A DNA stretch of 64,000 bases, from the NCBI GenBank assembly GCA_963678925.1, contig OY787533.1:3720001-3784000 (forward strand). Reading direction: 5' to 3'. The position numbers were made by a program, and so were the translations under genes. The notes under the pieces were generated by a model that ran no database searches, was not told the DNA's origin, and was given only the letters and a program-made list of their open reading frames with translations. Positions 17,901 through 26,038 of this stretch are shown in pieces; within the stretch, counting starts at the first letter, position 1, and each line of letters opens with the position of its first letter. The stretch comes from G963665925 sp963678925. Lineage in GTDB: Bacteria > Bacillota > Clostridia > Peptostreptococcales > Acidaminobacteraceae.

Positions 17901-20228
17901 TTATTTTTTAATCAGTTCAAGAAGAACCTTCTCCGGTGTGGCAGGCAAGTCGCGTACACGAACGCCGCAAGCATCTTCTATGGCTTCTGTGATTGCTGGA
18001 GCAACCGTGTTTATGACAACTTCTCCAATACTTTTCGCGCCAAATGGACCCGTTTCATCAAAGCCGTCTGCCAGAAATACACGTATTTGTGGAATGTCCT
18101 TGCGTGCAGGAATTTTATAAGTCATAAAATTGTCTGTCTGAAGAACACCTGTTGAAGAAACACGCACCTCTTCAGTGAGTGCAAATCCCATACCCTGTGC
18201 AATCCCGCCTTCGGCTTGAATGGTTGCCAGCTTTGGATTGATCGGCGTACCGCAGTCGACGACACCCACAAAATCAGTTACCCGGACTTCGCCTGTCAGG
18301 GTATTGACGCAAACTTCAGCAAAACCTGCCATGTAAGGCGGTGCGGCTTGTTTTGGAACATATGAACCGGTTGTACTGAGCTGCCTATGGAGGTGGTTGT
18401 AAATGATGCTGTCGGAAAAAGCGCCGAGTGAAATACGATCTTCTACAGCCCCATCTGCACCATGCTTTTGAATATGCCCTTGGGCATAGGAAATGCATTC
18501 GAGTGGGACAGCGAAAAATTCTGCAGCTGTCGACTGAATCTGCGTAAGCATTTTTTCTGCGGCGTCTATAACGGCGTTACCTGTGGTGTAAGTGGTACTT
18601 GAAGCATAGGCACCGCTGTCAAATGGTGTGGTGTCCGTATCGGCCGCATGGACAATGATTCTGTCCACGGAAACCTCCAGAACTTCTGAAGCAATTTGAG
18701 CCATGGCCGTATCTGAGCCTGTACCAATATCGGTCGATCCGGTCAGCAGTGTGAAGAATCCGTCATCATTCAGACGCAGGGTGGCACTTGCCATATCTAT
18801 GTTAGGCAGGCCTGAGCCCTGCTGCGCGATGGCAAATCCAAGGCCGTAGCGGTAAGGGCCCTTCTTGTTTTCAGATGTAGCCTTTTCCTTTTTCATATCC
18901 CATTGGAAATGCTTGAGGCCATCTTCGACACAAGTTTCAAGCAGGCAGGAATTCATATAGATCGGGGCATCTGAGGCACCCTTGGTCGTCATATTGATGA
19001 GCGGGGTGGTTTCACCCTTTAAAATCATGTTCCTGCGGCGCATGTCAATAGGGTCAAAATCAAACTTCCGACAGGCCTCATTGATTGCGGATTCCAGTGC
19101 AAAAGCACCCTGTGTCACACCGAAACCGCGCAGGGCACCACCTGGCACATTATTGGTATAAACTACCGTACCGGAGAATTTGCATGCCTTGACCTTGTTG
19201 TAGAGGGTAAGAACCTTCTTGCCCGCGGCACCAAAGGTTGTCTGGGCGTGTTCGCCATATGCGCCGGTGTCGGACATGCCATCCATTTTGATGGCTGTGA
19301 TCATGCCGTCTTTATTTAGACCCAGTGTAATATCGAAGCTCATTTTATGTCTTGAGGTTGTGCCCCTGAAGACATCACGTCTGGAGTAGACAATCTTAGC
19401 AGGTTTTCCTGTGAGCTTGGTGACCAGCGCAGGGTAAAACTCGGCGTGTGCTGTTTGCTTGGCGCCGAATCCGCCGCCGATTCTTGGTTTGATGACACGT
19501 ATTTGGTGACGTGGCATTTCCAGTGCGCGGGCGAGGATGCGTCGTGTATGATAGGGAATTTGTGTTGAGGTTACAACATTGAGTCTGCCATTCTGATCCA
19601 GATAGCTGTACGCCCTGTGCGATTCAAGCATAGCTTGAGCCTGGGCCTGTGTGCTGTAATGTGCTGTGAACACATAGTCTGAATCTGCGAGGGCCTGTTC
19701 GGTGTCGCCAAGCTCCAGTTCAACCTGACAGGCAATGTTGCGTTTTGCGTCACAGCCTACATTGATATGTGTAAAGAGTTCGGGTTCAGGATGTACAAGT
19801 GTCGTGTGGTCCAGGGCTTCATGCATGTCCAGGACGGGCGTGAGGACTTCGTAGTCAACCCGTATGAGACGCAGAGCCTTATCGGCAGTGCGTTCATCCT
19901 TTGCGGCGACAATGGCAACATCATCGCCAACATGCCTTACGTATTCGTCAAGAATGAACTTATCATATGCACTAAGCTCTGGATAACACTGTCCTGCACG
20001 TGTAAAAGGCGTTCTTGGAACATCCTTCCATGTCAGCACGGCGGCGACGCCAGGCAATTTCTTAGCGGCATCTGTTTGAATGGATCTTATTTTTGCATAG
20101 GCATGTGGACTTCTCAGTACTTTTACAACAAGCGCATTTGAAGGGGCGAGGTCATCTGTATAGACAGGGTGGCCCTGTACAAGCTGCATGCCATCTTTTT
20201 TTGGAATGGACTGATTAACATGATTCAT
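17901..20228 (-). CDS. Xanthine dehydrogenase family molybdopterin-binding subunit
   Basis: This large catalytic subunit of about 775 residues holds the molybdenum cofactor that hydroxylates purines or related heterocycles. Visible family elements are the N-terminal VQGHPVYTDDL substrate-channel start, PRIGGGFGAKQ near residue 255, the GALRGFGVTQ element near 370, a QGSGLPNIDMA region near 480, and C-terminal KSIGEVV. The last of these contains the conserved active-site glutamate. The ATG at 20228 is chosen because GGAGG lies nine bases before it; it overlaps the Fe-S gene by 14 bases. The operon order is permease, FAD, Fe-S, molybdenum subunit. The substrate (xanthine, hypoxanthine or nicotinate-like) is not proved, but the permease favours a purine. 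Confidence 0.9.
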   Translation of the reverse strand: MNHVNQSIPKKDGMQLVQGHPVYTDDLAPSNALVVKVLRSPHAYAKIRSIQTDAAKKLPGVAAVLTWKDVPRTPFTRAGQCYPELSAYDKFILDEYVRHVGDDVAIVAAKDERTADKALRLIRVDYEVLTPVLDMHEALDHTTLVHPEPELFTHINVGCDAKRNIACQVELELGDTEQALADSDYVFTAHYSTQAQAQAMLESHRAYSYLDQNGRLNVVTSTQIPYHTRRILARALEMPRHQIRVIKPRIGGGFGAKQTAHAEFYPALVTKLTGKPAKIVYSRRDVFRGTTSRHKMSFDITLGLNKDGMITAIKMDGMSDTGAYGEHAQTTFGAAGKKVLTLYNKVKACKFSGTVVYTNNVPGGALRGFGVTQGAFALESAINEACRKFDFDPIDMRRRNMILKGETTPLINMTTKGASDAPIYMNSCLLETCVEDGLKHFQWDMKKEKATSENKKGPYRYGLGFAIAQQGSGLPNIDMASATLRLNDDGFFTLLTGSTDIGTGSDTAMAQIASEVLEVSVDRIIVHAADTDTTPFDSGAYASSTTYTTGNAVIDAAEKMLTQIQSTAAEFFAVPLECISYAQGHIQKHGADGAVEDRISLGAFSDSIIYNHLHRQLSTTGSYVPKQAAPPYMAGFAEVCVNTLTGEVRVTDFVGVVDCGTPINPKLATIQAEGGIAQGMGFALTEEVRVSSTGVLQTDNFMTYKIPARKDIPQIRVFLADGFDETGPFGAKSIGEVVINTVAPAITEAIEDACGVRVRDLPATPEKVLLELIKK

Positions 20229-20679
20229 TGTTTTTAGCCTCCAAGTATGCTCGAATTGCCCGTAGCTGTCCTGCATAGCCTGAACACCTGCATAGATTGC
20301 CGTTCAAGTAGTGCAGAATTTCCGCGTCCGTTGGGTTCTGAACACATTTTTCAAGATATAGAACGCTCATGATTGTTCCGGGACTGCAATAGCCACACTG
20401 CTCAACACCTTCGTTCACCAGATAGCTGCCAATGCGCTTGGCATCTTCCTTCACGCCTTCGATGGTAAGGATTTCCGTCCCATCGGCCTTCGCGGCCAGC
20501 ATGACACAGGAGAGGGCAGGTTTGCCGTTCACGTGAATGGTACATGCGCCGCATGTGCCCGTGTCACAGCCCTTTTTCACACCCAGACAGTCAAAATCGC
20601 GAAGCAGGTCTATAAGATACATGTCGGGATGGATATCCGCCTCAACGGATTCGTTATTTAGCACAAATTTAATTTTCAT
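20215..20679 (-). CDS. Xanthine dehydrogenase-type 2x[2Fe-2S] subunit
   Basis: This 154-residue electron-transfer subunit has the plant-ferredoxin cysteine set CLGVKKGCDTGTCGACT with a later C near 60, and the second cluster CGYCSPG ... CRCSG near residues 100-138. These eight cysteines hold the two [2Fe-2S] centres between molybdenum and FAD. It overlaps the FAD gene by 11 bases, and GGAGG lies eight bases before its ATG. Length matches CoxS/XdhC-like small subunits. Confidence 0.94.
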   Translation of the reverse strand: MKIKFVLNNESVEADIHPDMYLIDLLRDFDCLGVKKGCDTGTCGACTIHVNGKPALSCVMLAAKADGTEILTIEGVKEDAKRIGSYLVNEGVEQCGYCSPGTIMSVLYLEKCVQNPTDAEILHYLNGNLCRCSGYAGQLRAIRAYLEAKNNESC

Positions 20680-21472
20680 GATTCATCGCCTCCATAAGTA
20701 TCTGTTTAAGTAAACCGCCTGCGGCAGCACATCTGTAGCTTGAACTTGCCATTCTGTTTGAACCAAATTGTACACCCTGCATAAGTGCCTCAACAGCATC
20801 TCCAATGGTTTTTTGACTAAGCGGGTTCTTGTTTAGGACCTGCATTGCTTCATATGCGAGTACTGCACGATGCGGACGCGCACCGACTGCAATACGCCAT
20901 TTTGAACCATTTTTACTGACCGCCATGTTGACCAGGGCATAATCAGCAGTGGAAAGTCGAGCGCTTTTAAATGCGGTGAAATCAAAGTTTTTGTGTATAT
21001 GAACAGATTTCATAATATCTCTTGAATTGATGCCGTGCTGAAAATAGCTTTCTAGAGTACACGGTTCATGCTTGTAGAACGCAACTCTGCCTCCAAGTGC
21101 AAGCAGAGCCGTATTCAAATCGGAGAAGCCATAGCGGCTGTAAAGCGTAGCGCCGACAGTCACCATGCTGCGCAGTTGAATGCCAACAATCTGACCAAGG
21201 GCATCCTTAAAGAAACGCTGGATTTCAGGCGTGAAAAGGTCTGTGGTTTCCAGTGTGTGAAAATTCGTCATAGCGCCGATTTCGTACATGTCTTCTCCTG
21301 GAGCAATAAAATCCAGTTGGAGTTTTGAAAGATCAATGACATAGGGAAGCTGGCGCTTTCCTAGGCGCAGAAAGGCACCGCCGCCAATGAGCTGTGCTTT
21401 CTTGTGTGCGATTAGGAGCGAGTGTGCCTGGTCAAGTGAAGTTGGGGCATAATATTCTTTAAAGCGTAACAT
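20669..21472 (-). CDS. Xanthine dehydrogenase-type FAD-binding subunit
   Basis: This 267-residue medium subunit binds FAD and passes electrons to NAD or a ferredoxin. It has the CoxM/XdhB fold: N-terminal AHKKAQLIGGGAFL for FAD diphosphate binding, a second FAD element in QLRSMVTVGATLYSRYGFSD, and a C-terminal domain ending AAAGGLLKQ. It is slightly short of the usual 280-300 residues. It follows the permease by 25 bases and overlaps the Fe-S subunit gene, so all four genes are one transcript. Confidence 0.88.
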   Translation of the reverse strand: MLRFKEYYAPTSLDQAHSLLIAHKKAQLIGGGAFLRLGKRQLPYVIDLSKLQLDFIAPGEDMYEIGAMTNFHTLETTDLFTPEIQRFFKDALGQIVGIQLRSMVTVGATLYSRYGFSDLNTALLALGGRVAFYKHEPCTLESYFQHGINSRDIMKSVHIHKNFDFTAFKSARLSTADYALVNMAVSKNGSKWRIAVGARPHRAVLAYEAMQVLNKNPLSQKTIGDAVEALMQGVQFGSNRMASSSYRCAAAGGLLKQILMEAMNHEN

Positions 21473-21497
21473 GGTTTACATCTCCTTACTTTTAGGA

Positions 21498-22835
21498 CTA
21501 TGCAGATTTTTTTGTAAGTGAGCCGGCAGGCTTGTCTTCGGCGTTTTGAGGGTATACAAGGTTCAGCATCAGTGCCAGAATGCCTGAAGCGACAACTGAG
21601 TCTGCGAAAAAGTGGTTCAGTACGCCAGGCAGCTGTTCAATTGAAGCAGGAACCTGAGCAAAACCAAGGCCTAGACCCAGTGAAATTGCAAGAATTGTAC
21701 CATTGCGGCTATCAAGACCAGCCTTGGCAATCATTCGGATACCACTCACTGTAATCATGGAGAATACAACGAGAACTGCACCACCAAGAACGCTTGAAGG
21801 CATTGCGGCACAAATCGCACCGAATTTAGGAACAAGACCCGCAGCCATGAGGAAGACAGCGCCTGTAGCAACACTGAATCGGTTGACAACACCAGTCATG
21901 GCAACAATGCCTGCATTTTGACCATAGGCAGTGTTTGGAAGAACGTTGAAGAGTGCTGCGAACATACTGCCAACACCGTCTGCAATGACGGCGCCAGACA
22001 TTTCACGGTCAGTCGCTTCACGGTTAAGGCCACTCAGTGTGATTCCTGAGATGTTCCCCAGCGTTTCAAGACCAACAACCAGGTATACAGCTGCAAATTT
22101 CAGAATGGCATCAAGGTGGAACTCAATGCCGTAGCGAAGCGGTGTCGGGAAACTGAACCAGCTTGCAGATGCCACATTGGCAAAGTTGACCTTACCCATA
22201 GGAATGGCAATCAGATACCCAAGTATAAGTGCTATAAGAATTGCAGCGACGTTTGTCATGCCTTTGCCGAAACGTTGAAGCAGTATTATGGTAATCAGTA
22301 CAAAGAAACCAAGGCCCATGTTTTGAATAGAGCCGTAATCAGCAGCGCCAACGCCGCCGGCAAAATAGTTTACACCGACAGGAAGCAGAGACAGTCCAAT
22401 CGCTACAAGTACAGTGCCTGTTACAAGTGGTGGGAAGAATTTTCTAAGTGGTTTTAGGAAGAAACCCATTACAATTTCTGCAATACTGCCGACCATGGAT
22501 GCCCCGAGTATCCCCGGAAGACCATATGTACCACCAACAGCAATTGCGGTTGGCACGAATGCAAAGCTTGTACCCATGACAAGAGGAAGGCCTGCGCCGA
22601 CACGTCCTACAGGATATAGCTGTACGAATGTAACCAGACCGGCAACAATCATACCGCACTGAATCATAAATGCCTTTTGCTCAGGTGGGAGTCCAAGAAC
22701 GTTGCAAATGATGATAATGGGTGCGATGTTACCTGTGAACATTGCCAGAACGTGCTGCATGCCCAGTGGTAGAGCTACGCCGATTGGCGGCTTTCCATTA
22801 AGTTCATAAATTGATCCCTGCTGTTTTTCTTTCAT
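21498..22835 (-). CDS. NCS2 purine/uric acid permease
   Basis: This 445-residue membrane protein of the nucleobase:cation symporter-2 family (PbuX/PucJ/UacT-like) has about 14 hydrophobic segments. It shows GMQHVLAMFTGNIAP near the start, VGLETLGNISG near 245 and NTAYGQNAGIVAMTGV near 290; the last two are the substrate-site helices of the family. It would import xanthine, urate or another oxidised purine for the hydroxylase encoded downstream. It is the first gene of the operon, preceded by AAGGGG and a leader of roughly 290 nucleotides. Confidence 0.92.
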   Translation of the reverse strand: MKEKQQGSIYELNGKPPIGVALPLGMQHVLAMFTGNIAPIIIICNVLGLPPEQKAFMIQCGMIVAGLVTFVQLYPVGRVGAGLPLVMGTSFAFVPTAIAVGGTYGLPGILGASMVGSIAEIVMGFFLKPLRKFFPPLVTGTVLVAIGLSLLPVGVNYFAGGVGAADYGSIQNMGLGFFVLITIILLQRFGKGMTNVAAILIALILGYLIAIPMGKVNFANVASASWFSFPTPLRYGIEFHLDAILKFAAVYLVVGLETLGNISGITLSGLNREATDREMSGAVIADGVGSMFAALFNVLPNTAYGQNAGIVAMTGVVNRFSVATGAVFLMAAGLVPKFGAICAAMPSSVLGGAVLVVFSMITVSGIRMIAKAGLDSRNGTILAISLGLGLGFAQVPASIEQLPGVLNHFFADSVVASGILALMLNLVYPQNAEDKPAGSLTKKSA

Positions 22836-23132
22836 AAAAATCCCCTTCCATTGATAAAAAGTATGAGAACGATAGATATATGGACTTTCTCTTCAAACCC
22901 CTGTGTAAGAAAAGAAAGTCTTGATACGGCCGAAGCCGCTGATGCCAAAACAAAAAATAAAAAGCCAGCGTCGAGGCATTGCACTCGAAGCTGACCTTAT
23001 TAAAGTCTTGATTATACAGCCTATATGGTGGGAGACACCCAGCTGTTCTTTAAATCTTGTCAGATTTCTATGGTTTTGTCAGGTGAGCTGTTCCAGCGCT
23101 TAGTCCGAATCAGCATATTTTAACCTTAAAAA
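22836..23132 (-). promoter_or_regulatory. Structured leader of the purine permease operon, candidate riboswitch/attenuator
   Basis: This is untranslated RNA of about 290 nt on the minus strand. In transcript order it shows GCTG-GAA-CAGC, a hairpin AAATCT-GACA-AGATTT, and a nested ACAGC...GGTG/CACC...GCTGT stem, all enclosed by TGATT/AATCA, which gives a multi-branch junction. A 12-bp intrinsic terminator follows (separate entry). After it come a CGGC-TTCG-GCCG tetraloop hairpin and a 12-bp stem around 22882-22921. I could not match it to a guanine/xanthine or molybdenum-cofactor consensus by eye. No coding frame is accepted here. Confidence 0.6.
22965..23002 (-). terminator. Leader terminator of the purine operon
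   Basis: On the minus strand GTCAGCTTCGAG pairs with CTCGACGCTGGC (12 positions, one mismatch and one G-U), followed by TTTTTATTTTTT. It lies about 130 nt before the permease start and so must be an attenuator if the operon has only the upstream promoter. Confidence 0.85.
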
Positions 23133-23161
23133 ATTCTAGCATATATTTTGATCTATTACAA
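23133..23161 (-). promoter_or_regulatory. Sigma-A promoter for the purine operon leader
   Basis: On the minus strand TTGTAA (23161-23156) and TAGAAT (23138-23133) are separated by exactly 17 bases, placing the transcription start near 23126. Confidence 0.6.
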
Positions 23162-23307
23162 GAATAGAAGAGAATTTGTTGTATTTGCATCTGTTTTAAT
23201 ACGTTTTGATTGCAATCTAACTGCAGCAGTTGAAATTGATTTGGTTTCTTGTTATGTTTGTTTTGTGTTTACTAAAATAGAACGAGACGCTTGCAAGGAG
23301 TTCCATA

Positions 23308-23811
23308 ATGAGCAAATTTAAAGCGATAATAAATTCATCGAAAAAGACCCTTCCGGTGCTGCGCAAGGTGGGGCCGCATATTTCTACCGCTGCAAAAGTG
23401 GTTGCCGGTATTGACAATGTCGCATCTTTGGCAAAACCCTTTACTGAAGACATGCGACTGAAAAGCACGGAACGCTTCAAGCGCATTGAAGCGCTGCAGA
23501 GAGAGAATGGTACAAGCGTTACGATTCTTATTGAAAAGGCAAAGCTGGAAGTGACTGCAGAAAATGAGCAGGATGCTTTTGATTTATTGATACAGGAGCT
23601 GAATGCCTTAAAGGAAAGTAAGATCCTGAGCAGTGAAAAGAATGTAAAGAGAGAGCAAATGCTGCTTATAGATAAGTTGAAGCAGATTGAGGCTGATGAT
23701 GGCTTGATTTCTGATTATGTATACCGCATACGTCAGGCGTGTAATCCATCAAAAGCGAAGGGCACAGGTGTGCTGGGGGCGTGTAAGGGTATACTGCGTC
23801 TAAAAAAGTAA
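23308..23811 (+). CDS. Uncharacterised basic protein
   Basis: I do not recognise this 167-residue protein. It is rich in lysine and helix-forming residues, with a weakly hydrophobic stretch HISTAAKVVAGIDNVASL near residues 23-40, then a predicted coiled or helical region to 150 and a basic, glycine-containing tail. No signal peptide or clear domain is seen. AAGGAG lies before the ATG. It precedes a diguanylate cyclase by 19 bases, so the two are probably co-transcribed. Confidence 0.7.
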   Translation: MSKFKAIINSSKKTLPVLRKVGPHISTAAKVVAGIDNVASLAKPFTEDMRLKSTERFKRIEALQRENGTSVTILIEKAKLEVTAENEQDAFDLLIQELNALKESKILSSEKNVKREQMLLIDKLKQIEADDGLISDYVYRIRQACNPSKAKGTGVLGACKGILRLKK

Positions 23812-23830
23812 GAGCAAAAGGAGAGCTGGA

Positions 23831-25000
23831 ATGATTACGATTGAGGGGTTTTTACTGGGGTGTTTTCTGGTAACAGCGGTTTATCATACCTATTTGTTTC
23901 TCTTTTACAAGGGAAACTATGCGGCGCTGTATTTTGCACTGATCACATATGCGTCAACCGTGTTGACACTTATCAAGGAAACGGATTGGATGATCAGGTA
24001 TAAGGTCATACTTGTGATATTTATTATCGTACCTGTGTTTTATCTTGAGTTTACACGGCATATGTATCCTGCTGAGTTTAGGGGCAGGTTTGTAGAGGGA
24101 ATCAGTAGGATTGTCCACATCTATGCGGCTTTGTTTTCAGCCCTGGTTCTAGTCTTGCCTATGGAGACCTTTTTAAAATGGTCCACCCTATTTCAAAAGG
24201 TGAATTTCCCTGTGAACATGCTTCTCATTGTCTACTTGTTCATACAGATGTTTCGAGCGGCACGTTCCAAACGGTCCGATGCGAGAATCCTGCTTGTGGG
24301 ATTTTTGGTATTGTTTCTGACGGCTATTGCGATTTATATGGTTCCTGGAAGCATGATGAAGGAAAACAACCCGATTGGAGCGCTGGGGATATTGTTCCTT
24401 TACTCTGGAACCCTTGCAAGACGGTATTCTAAGGCCTACCATACCTGCGAAAGCATTGTTGAAGAGCGTACTGAGGAGCTCAAGGAGAAAAATGACGCCT
24501 TAAAACGTCTTGTCAGCAGGGATGCACTCACTGGAGCCTTTTCAAGACGTCATATTATAGAAGCGCTTGAGGCGCTTTTTAATAGAAATAGTATTGAAAA
24601 CAAATCTCTTTCAATGATTGCTTTTGATCTTGACCACTTCAAAACAGTCAACGACACATATGGACATCCCATGGGGGACCGTGTCCTTGTGGAGATTAGC
24701 AAGAAAATTAACGTCCTGATTGCCAGCCGTGGATATAAACTGGGAAGAATTGGCGGTGAAGAGTTTATTGTACTCTTGCCAGATACAAGCCTCAATGATG
24801 CTGTTGAGGTTGCTGAGCAGATACGCGGCGCTGTGAAATCCATTGAATTTAAGAGTGGTGAGAACCCCTTCAGTATTACCTGCAGTCTTGGCGTTGTGAC
24901 ACAAAATGGACAAATGGAGAACTACGATACCATGATGATTCATGCGGACCAGCTTCTGTATAAAGCAAAGGATAGCGGTCGTGACCGAGTCTGTGTATAG
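23831..25000 (+). CDS. 7TM-GGDEF diguanylate cyclase
   Basis: This 389-residue membrane protein has seven hydrophobic helices in the first 200 residues (7TMR-DISM-like), a short coiled coil (ESIVEERTEELKEKNDALKR), then a GGDEF domain. The domain has SRDALTGAFSRR, FDLDHFKTVNDTYGH and the active RIGGEEF near residue 316. It is expected to make cyclic di-GMP under control of an unknown membrane or extracellular signal. It shares a unit with the preceding unknown gene and is closed by a hairpin terminator. Confidence 0.9.
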   Translation: MITIEGFLLGCFLVTAVYHTYLFLFYKGNYAALYFALITYASTVLTLIKETDWMIRYKVILVIFIIVPVFYLEFTRHMYPAEFRGRFVEGISRIVHIYAALFSALVLVLPMETFLKWSTLFQKVNFPVNMLLIVYLFIQMFRAARSKRSDARILLVGFLVLFLTAIAIYMVPGSMMKENNPIGALGILFLYSGTLARRYSKAYHTCESIVEERTEELKEKNDALKRLVSRDALTGAFSRRHIIEALEALFNRNSIENKSLSMIAFDLDHFKTVNDTYGHPMGDRVLVEISKKINVLIASRGYKLGRIGGEEFIVLLPDTSLNDAVEVAEQIRGAVKSIEFKSGENPFSITCSLGVVTQNGQMENYDTMMIHADQLLYKAKDSGRDRVCV

Positions 25001-25022
25001 ATTGAACTGAAATGAAGAATAT

Positions 25023-25054
25023 AGGCTGTACCCTAAATGGTGGTACAGCCTTTT
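25023..25054 (+). terminator. Intrinsic terminator after the cyclase
   Basis: AGGCTGTACC (25023-25032) pairs perfectly with GGTACAGCCT (25042-25051), followed by a T-run. Confidence 0.88.
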
Positions 25055-25253
25055 CATGTCACCAGATTAGCTTTAGAACTTGCTCAAGCCGACCACGAAT
25101 AGTTCTTCTATAGCGTGTTTGACGGGTCAAGTGAATGTCTGAAACTTGGACATACTTACAAAAAAGTGCGTACTTAATAAATGTCATGTGTCGACATATA
25201 ATGATAGTGAAATTGGTAATGAAAACGAAACAGTGGCAGAAATGGAGGCAGAC

Positions 25254-25901
25254 ATGAAAGTAATAGCAATTAACGGAAGTCCTAAAAAGAACGGAAATAC
25301 ATACCATGCGCTTCGAGCGGTTCTTGATGAAGTCGAGGCGGCAGGCATTGAGACTGAAATAATACAAGTTGGCAATGCGGACATCAGAGGATGTCTTGGA
25401 TGTGATATGTGCTTTAAAAACAGAGACGGAAAATGTGTGGTTACGACCGATTCCTTCAATGATTTTCTTGAGAAGATCAAAGATGCGGATGGTTTACTCT
25501 TAGGTTCGCCTGTTCACTACTCAGGGATTTCAGGTGCCATGAAATCATTTCTTGATAGACTCTTCTATGTGAGTGGCGCAAACGGAAACTTTTTCAAGGG
25601 TAAGGTTGGTGGTGCAATTACGGCGGTGCGAAGATCGGGCGGTATTCCTGCCTTTGACCAGCTGAACAAGTACCTGCAGTATTCGGAAATGCTGATTGTG
25701 TCATCGAATTACTGGAATGTCATCCATGGACGTGCACCGGGTGAGGCCGTTAAGGATGCAGAAGGTGTGCAGATTATGTCGCGTCTTGGAAAAAATATGG
25801 CTTGGGCACTGAAGGTTGTTGACTACGGTAAGGATGAAGTCAAGCATCCTGAGTCAGATCGAAAAGTTTATACGCATTTTGTTAGAAAAGATTTGGAATA
25901 A
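25254..25901 (+). CDS. Flavodoxin-fold NAD(P)H-dependent FMN reductase
   Basis: This 215-residue cytosolic flavoprotein begins KVIAINGSPKKNGNTYHAL, the FMN phosphate loop. It then shows a cysteine pair GCLGCDMC near residue 45, where iron-sulfur flavoproteins carry cluster ligands, and GSPVHYSGISGAMKSFLDR near 83 for the flavin ring. It would reduce flavin, quinone or a small electrophile. GGAGG at about 25244 selects the ATG at 25254 over the earlier in-frame start. The gene stands alone between terminators. Confidence 0.9.
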   Translation: MKVIAINGSPKKNGNTYHALRAVLDEVEAAGIETEIIQVGNADIRGCLGCDMCFKNRDGKCVVTTDSFNDFLEKIKDADGLLLGSPVHYSGISGAMKSFLDRLFYVSGANGNFFKGKVGGAITAVRRSGGIPAFDQLNKYLQYSEMLIVSSNYWNVIHGRAPGEAVKDAEGVQIMSRLGKNMAWALKVVDYGKDEVKHPESDRKVYTHFVRKDLE

Positions 25902-25918
25902 GGCATATGGATTGATGG

Positions 25919-25955
25919 GCTGGAATTCAGTAAGTATACTGAATTCCAGCTTTTT
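25919..25955 (+). terminator. Intrinsic terminator after the flavin reductase
   Basis: A perfect 14-bp stem (25919-25932 with 25937-25950), AGTA loop and T5. Confidence 0.93.
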
Positions 25956-26038
25956 AAATTGTCTAGGAAATTAGCGTCAAGGTTCTCGGCTTAAGATTTG
26001 GGTAATAATATGTATAGAATGTTTATCGGGAGGTTGCC

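Noticed and set aside
22921..23103. Plus-strand open frame of 60 codons in the purine leader
   Set aside because: It lies antisense over the structured leader and terminator and has no ribosome site.
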